This document shows, in pieces, positions 41,131 through 44,993 of a stretch of DNA of 44,993 nt (position 1 is its first letter; the number at the start of each line of letters is the position of its first letter). Under the pieces are notes generated by a model. That model was not told the DNA's origin, did no database searches, and worked only from the letters and a program-made list of their open reading frames with translations. This DNA is from an uncultured Collinsella sp. (GTDB taxonomy: Bacteria; Actinomycetota; Coriobacteriia; Coriobacteriales; Coriobacteriaceae), in assembly GCA_900545665.1 (NCBI GenBank), contig UQZU01000014.1, positions 1 to 44,993 of the forward strand, given 5' to 3'. The translations under genes were made by a program, and so were the position numbers.

Positions 41131-42084
41131 CTACTGACCGCGCACGCGGCGGGCGATGCGATCGGAAAGCGACGCCTTGTCGGCGCGGTTCTTACCCCAA
41201 AACGCGCAGGCCACCATGCCGGGGCCCACATGCGAGCCAATGGTGGGACCCACGGAGCTGCGAATGATCGTGACGTCGGCGCAGCCCTCCTCCTTGCGGA
41301 TGGCAGCTTCGAGCCAGTCGCCGTCCTTCTCGGCATCGGCCGTCATGATTGCGATGGGCATAGTGCGGTCGGGCACGTAGTTCTCGCGGAACGACTTGAG
41401 AATGGACTTGAGCGCCTTCTTGCGGCCGCGGTTGACGCCGATCAGCGACAGCGAGCCGGCAAGGTCGTAGGAGAGCTCGGGCTTGACATCGAGCTTTGCC
41501 GTGAGCTGCGCCGCCGCGGGCGGAATGCGGCCGCCGGCAGCCAGTGCGTCGAAGCTCTCGAGCGTAAAGTAGCCGTGGACGTAGGTCTTTGCCTCGTTTG
41601 CCCAATCGACCAGCTGCTTGGCGGTCAGTCCCGCCGAACGCTGGCGCACGGCCTCGAGCGCCAAGAGCGCGCCGGTCGCACAGGGCAGAGCGTTGTCGAC
41701 CACGTACAGCTCAAAATCGGGATACTCGGCGCGCACGGCATCTGCCGCCTGGCACGCGGAGTTGTAGCTCGACGACAGCGCCGAGGTAAAGCACAGGTAG
41801 ACCGTGGGCGTGCCCTCTTTGGCGCACTCGGTAAAGAACTCGATATAGCGACCGAGCGACACAGCCGAGGTGGACACGCGGGCACCGGCGCGCATCCGGT
41901 CGTAGAACTCCTTGGGTGTGATGCTCGACCAGATGTCATCCGTGCGCTCTTCGCCATCGATAATGAAGGGGAAACCCAGGATATCGACATCGAGGTTCGC
42001 GGCGACCTCGGGGCTAAAGTCGCAGCAGGTATCGACGACGATGCGGCAACGGTCCGAATGACCGGCGGATGCGGCCTTGTCCAT
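41131..42084 (-). CDS. DegV family fatty-acid-binding protein
   Basis: This 317-residue protein has the DegV fold: RIVVDTCCDFSPEVA at the start, RVSTSAVSLGRYIEFFTECAKEG, YLCFTSALSSSYNSA (lipid-carboxylate-binding Ser region), YVVDNALPCATG and a C-terminal GPTIGSHVGPGMVACAFWG. Members bind fatty acids; some (FakB) present them to the FakA kinase. ATG 42084 is preferred, 8 nt after AAGGAG; a TTG at 42087 is possible. Monocistronic. Confidence 0.9.
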   Translation of the reverse strand: MDKAASAGHSDRCRIVVDTCCDFSPEVAANLDVDILGFPFIIDGEERTDDIWSSITPKEFYDRMRAGARVSTSAVSLGRYIEFFTECAKEGTPTVYLCFTSALSSSYNSACQAADAVRAEYPDFELYVVDNALPCATGALLALEAVRQRSAGLTAKQLVDWANEAKTYVHGYFTLESFDALAAGGRIPPAAAQLTAKLDVKPELSYDLAGSLSLIGVNRGRKKALKSILKSFRENYVPDRTMPIAIMTADAEKDGDWLEAAIRKEEGCADVTIIRSSVGPTIGSHVGPGMVACAFWGKNRADKASLSDRIARRVRGQ

Positions 42085-42102
42085 CAAAGCGACTCCTTAC
42101 GT

Positions 42103-42134
42103 AAAAAGGCGGCCACCCGCATGGGATGGCCGCC
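42103..42134 (-). terminator. hpf terminator
   Basis: GGCGGCCA pairs with TGGCCGCC. On the minus strand TTTTTAC follows. Confidence 0.88.
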
Positions 42135-42163
42135 AACCGTTAACTCATGCAAGTTAACGTATT

Positions 42164-42748
42164 TTACTCGTCAAGTGTTTCGATGCGGGGCTTGATGATG
42201 CCATATCCACCATTCTTACGGTGATACACCACATTGATGAGGCCAGTCGTCGCGTTCTCGAACACGTAGAAGTCATGACCAAGCAGATCGGTCTGCACCA
42301 GCGCCTGCTCCTCAGTCATCGGGGTGACATCGATGACCTTCTCACGGACGAGCAGGTCGTCCTCCTCCTCGGGCAGCAGCAGGTCGGCCAGATCCTCGAC
42401 GCGCTCGACCGGTGCGACATCCGCTGCGCTGGCACCGCCCTGGCGGTTGTCCACGACTTTGGTCTTGAACTTGCGCAGCTGGCGGGTGACCTTATCGGCG
42501 GAGAGGTCGATGGCGGCGTACATATCTGCACCGTGCTCGGCAACGCGAATCACCGAACCGCGGACACGAACCGTAACCTCGACGATTGCCGGGTTGGGGT
42601 TCGAGGGGTTCTTCTCATAGCGAAGTACAACGTCGACCGTCATGGGCTCGATATCGAAAACCTTGAGCGCCTCGCCGATCTTCTCATCCACATGCGCACG
42701 CAGAGCATCGGTTACCGTCGTCTTGCGTCCAGAAACCTTGATATCCAT
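42164..42748 (-). CDS. hpf: Ribosome hibernation-promoting factor, long form
   Basis: This 194-residue protein has the RaiA/HPF domain first (MDIKVSGRKTTVTDALRAHV to about residue 95, including AIDLSADKVTRQLRKFK), an acidic linker, and the long-form C-terminal dimerisation domain (DVTPMTEEQALVQTDLLGHDFYVF, ...NVVYHRKNGGYGIIKP). The long form pairs 70S ribosomes into inactive 100S dimers in stationary phase. ATG 42748 with GGAG upstream is chosen over the frame to 42808. Confidence 0.95.
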   Translation of the reverse strand: MDIKVSGRKTTVTDALRAHVDEKIGEALKVFDIEPMTVDVVLRYEKNPSNPNPAIVEVTVRVRGSVIRVAEHGADMYAAIDLSADKVTRQLRKFKTKVVDNRQGGASAADVAPVERVEDLADLLLPEEEDDLLVREKVIDVTPMTEEQALVQTDLLGHDFYVFENATTGLINVVYHRKNGGYGIIKPRIETLDE

Positions 42749-43065
42749 ACGTGGCTCCAATCTGCCTCGGGGACTTACTGTACTGGCTATGTACCCATTG
42801 CTGTGCATTTAATCACGCGGATTCCCAAAGACCCGAATAACGATTGCTTGATACCGCATACCGAAGTCTCGCACTTTTCTGTGGCAAAGTGCGCTATAGG
42901 AGGGCGTCGGCAGAGTTGGTTTTTCTTCTTGAAATTGTCTTTGACCTGCTGGTTTTATAGGGATGAAAAAGCCGGGCTCCTCTATTGGGGAAGCCCGGCA
43001 GTGCGTGTTGAAACCGTGAAGAGGTGTCCTTTCCAACGTATAGGAGACACCACCCCTAGCAATAA
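42749..43065. other. Intergenic region, hpf promoter side and lipoprotein terminators
   Basis: No gene is seen. On the minus strand it holds a terminator at 42965-42999 and a weaker hairpin GGTGTC/GACACC at 43023-43051. The rest is presumably hpf regulatory sequence; no confident -35/-10 was identified. Confidence 0.5.
42965..42999 (-). terminator. Terminator of the solute-binding lipoprotein gene
   Basis: GCCGGGCT pairs with AGCCCGGC and the minus strand continues TTTTTCATCC. Confidence 0.85.
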
Positions 43066-44091
43066 CTAGCTATTGAGTTTGTTAATGTCGTCGTCGGTGA
43101 TGGCGCCTTCCTGGCTGGACGATTTGTCCTCGGAGGATGCGGTCTCATTGTTGGAATCGGAGGACTCGCTGCCGGAGGACGTGGTCTCACTGGACTCAGA
43201 GTCGACCGGCTGCACGTTAGCGCCCGAAACCGTCTTAGTGGTGAGGTCGTAGGGCATCGTGCCATACCAGACAGAGTGGACCGCCTCGAGCGTGCCGTCG
43301 GCCGTAATACCGTCGAGGGCATCGCTCACGGCACGGCACAGTTCGTCATTGGACGAGAGGCCCGCAACACCAAGCGTCGAGGGCGCCTCGAGCGCACCGA
43401 CATAGGAGACCTCGCTCATCAGGCGTGCAAGGTAGCCGCCGGCCGTGGAGTCGCAGATCACATAGTCGACCTCGCCGGACTCGAGCGCCTCAAAGCACTC
43501 GTTGATGTTGGAGTAGGTCTTTTGGTTGGCGGTGATGCTCTGCTTAGCAAGCGCCTCCTGCGAGGCCGAGGACATCTGAACGCCCAGGGTGGACGTGTTA
43601 AGGGTATCGGTGGAAACGCTTAGCGACCCACCATCGCTAGTTTTACCGAACACGGAAGTGGCATCGTACAGGCAGGTGCCGAGCGAGCTAATGTCCCCGT
43701 CCGTGGAGTTAATCTCGCCGATAAAGATATCGGCCTTTTTGTCGCCGAGCGCGGAACCTGCCGAGGACGCATCGACGAAGGCGACCTTAAGGCCCATGCG
43801 GCTTGCGAGGGCGCGGGCGGCGTCAACCGCATACCCCGTGAGCTCGCCGTCGGCGCCCTGCATGGCCTGCGGCGCATCGGAAGTATCGAGGGCGACCGTC
43901 AGGGTTCCGGGAGTGACCAGGGCATCGTCCGACACCGCCGGCGTGACGGTCTCGTACTCGATCTGGTCGATCGTGGGAGTCGTGAACGTAGACAGCGGGT
44001 TGAACGCGCATCCGCTCAGGCCCAAAACGGCGATGACCGCTGCGGTCCCAGCACCTAACCGAGCCGCGTGCATCAAGCTGCCCCTCACCAT
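43066..44091 (-). CDS. Family 3 solute-binding lipoprotein (amino-acid ABC transporter type)
   Basis: This ~341-residue protein has a lipoprotein signal (AVIAVLGLSGCAF, lipid-modified Cys28) and a periplasmic-binding type 2 domain (VALDTSDAPQAM, GYAVDAARALASRMGLKVAFVD, GEVDYVICDSTAGGYLA). The C-terminal ~45 residues are a Ser/Glu-rich low-complexity tail. ATG 44091 (MVRGSLMHAARL) has AGGG upstream. The open frame continues to 44472, but that upstream part lacks homology. No ABC permease or ATPase is adjacent, so it may be an orphan binder or a sensor. Confidence 0.85.
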   Translation of the reverse strand: MVRGSLMHAARLGAGTAAVIAVLGLSGCAFNPLSTFTTPTIDQIEYETVTPAVSDDALVTPGTLTVALDTSDAPQAMQGADGELTGYAVDAARALASRMGLKVAFVDASSAGSALGDKKADIFIGEINSTDGDISSLGTCLYDATSVFGKTSDGGSLSVSTDTLNTSTLGVQMSSASQEALAKQSITANQKTYSNINECFEALESGEVDYVICDSTAGGYLARLMSEVSYVGALEAPSTLGVAGLSSNDELCRAVSDALDGITADGTLEAVHSVWYGTMPYDLTTKTVSGANVQPVDSESSETTSSGSESSDSNNETASSEDKSSSQEGAITDDDINKLNS

Positions 44092-44538
44092 GTCCACTAC
44101 CCTGCCTTCTGTGTCGTATACAATCCGTGCGTTGCGCGGAATATCAGGTTGTTCCCACCAGCTGACCTGGTATTTGACCCCACACTTGCGCACCGGGGTG
44201 TTTGCTCGGGAGGCCGCAGCCACCTTCACGACTGACCCGCTCGCCCGCGAGGCGGTATTGCCCCAAAGAAAGTAGAACGGACGGTGCGGCTTACATCTAG
44301 GACGCGCCATGATCGCGCCGCGCGCACGCGGTCGCTTACGTGGATCCCTTTGACCGCGTCTGTCTTGGACTAGGACGGGCATTTCGTCCGTCCGCAACCA
44401 CAGCCTGGTAGGAACGAAGCGCATTATAACTAAGTTCAAGCTAAAGTTTAAGGTTAGGGGCGTCATTCGCATCTCGAGTACAGATTTCGCAGGTCAGGAC
44501 GGGCCGCACGCGCTATCTTCACTGCCACAAAACCACCC
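44092..44538 (-). promoter_or_regulatory. Long leader/promoter region before the lipoprotein gene
   Basis: On the minus strand TTAAAC and TATAAT are separated by 17 bp (about 44423-44451), giving a transcript with roughly 320 nt before the start codon. This leader is GC-rich and open in the lipoprotein frame, with CCGCGTGCGCGCGG-like dyads. It could be a structured leader, a small RNA, or a longer N-terminus. I do not recognise it. Confidence 0.4.
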
Positions 44539-44946
44539 CTACCAAACGCGTGCGATAGCGAGGCCATCAACGGCCGCGGCACCGGCGCGCTTGAGTTCCG
44601 CCGAAGCCGCTGCCATCGTCGCACCCGTGGTGATAACGTCGTCGATAAGCAGCAGGCGCTTGCCCCGCACATCCTCAACCGTCTCGTACATGCCTTGGGC
44701 ACGCTCGCGGCGCTCCTCACGACCGAGTTCACGCTGGTCGCCATGCCCGTACTTGACGAGAGCATCGAGCAGGGGAACACCCGACAGCTCGCAAAATGGG
44801 CGCGCAATAGCCTCCATATGATCAAAACCACGCCGCCGAAACGCTGCCGCCGTCGCAGGCACAAACACCACCGCATCCGCGCCGGACAGCACACCTCCAT
44901 AGCGATCGGGCGCTACGACCTGGGCATGCAGGGCGGTGTCGTAGAC
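44539..44946 (-). CDS. comF: ComF family phosphoribosyltransferase-like protein, 5' end cut by contig end
   Basis: The readable 136 residues include FVPATAAAFRRRGFDHMEAIARPFCE and the PRPP-binding loop RLLLIDDVITTGATM, diagnostic of ComF-type phosphoribosyltransferase domains that support DNA uptake. Full proteins are about 200-240 residues with an N-terminal zinc-binding part, which is missing here. The frame appears to start with Met-Tyr-Lys-Arg-Gln, but those residues are translated sequencing adapter (from 44947 on). Confidence 0.88.
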   Translation of the reverse strand, partial: VYDTALHAQVVAPDRYGGVLSGADAVVFVPATAAAFRRRGFDHMEAIARPFCELSGVPLLDALVKYGHGDQRELGREERRERAQGMYETVEDVRGKRLLLIDDVITTGATMAAASAELKRAGAAAVDGLAIARVW

Positions 44947-44993
44947 CTGTCTCTTATACACATCTCCGAGCCCACGAGACTACGCTGCATCTC
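44947..44993. other. Illumina Nextera adapter and i7 index (not genomic)
   Basis: Bases 44947-44980 match the Nextera transposase/read adapter beginning CTGTCTCTTATACACATCT. 44981-44988 (TACGCTGC) fits an 8-base i7 index, and 44989-44993 (ATCTC) is the start of the P7 sequence. Confidence 0.97.

Noticed and set aside
43066..44472. A 468-residue protein including the leader region
   Set aside because: The lipoprotein signal begins at 44091; the upstream part has no signal or homology and follows a promoter, so it is more likely leader RNA.
44539..44961. Complete comF gene starting at 44961
   Set aside because: The start codon and next residues come from the sequencing adapter.

Overview
The window reads as GC-rich chromosomal DNA from a gut actinobacterium of the Coriobacteriia, most likely Collinsella. 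That guess rests on the overall gene content: many PTS sugar operons, actinobacterial-style high-GC codon use and family-level protein recognition. It was not tested by any search. The sequence is a draft contig. It begins inside the 3' end of an IS3-family transposase, and its last 47 bases are Illumina Nextera adapter plus index, not genome.

Region 1 (148-15,490) is a lactose / beta-galactoside battery. Three paralogous cassettes each pair a LacI-type repressor with a divergent operon for a fused PTS EIICB transporter (LacE type) and a GH1 6-phospho-beta-galactosidase (LacG type). One stand-alone EIIA (LacF) must serve all three. Each repressor has its own variant of an 18-bp operator of form AATG-nnn-ACGT-nnn-CATT. 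A second box, two ACCGTTC-like arms 21 bp apart, precedes two of the cassettes and lacF. The convergent gaps between cassettes carry seven copies of a ~65-bp palindromic REP-like element.

Region 2 (15,510-19,364) holds an autoregulated toxin-antitoxin pair, a DeoR-type regulator divergent from galM, a 152-bp MITE-like inverted-repeat element, an orphan mannose-family EIIB whose active-site His is Tyr, and tRNA-Thr(CGT).

Region 3 (19,374-36,213) is an amino-sugar region. A GH35 beta-galactosidase, a mannose-family PTS (IIB, IIC, IID, IIA), a membrane-anchored TPR-like protein, a GntR/UTRA regulator, AgaS and NagA form a system resembling the pneumococcal bgaC locus for Gal-beta-1,3-(Glc/Gal)NAc glycans. 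Tagatose-6-phosphate kinase (LacC) and a LacX-like epimerase lie nearby. A second set (NagE remnant, GntR, NagA, YhcH) lies upstream. A perfect 743-bp direct repeat (yhcH plus the nagA 3' end) brackets 12.6 kb containing the GH35/PTS genes. The nagE gene has lost its 5' end to an IS3 fragment.

Region 4 (36,502-44,946) is ordinary chromosomal background: a membrane-anchored SurA-like protein; a four-gene operon (a hydroxyisobutyrate-dehydrogenase-like enzyme with a His/Cys-rich tail, a small membrane protein, a HEAT-like protein, an isocitrate dehydrogenase-like enzyme); a DegV protein; a long-form hibernation factor; a solute-binding lipoprotein; and a comF gene cut by the contig end.
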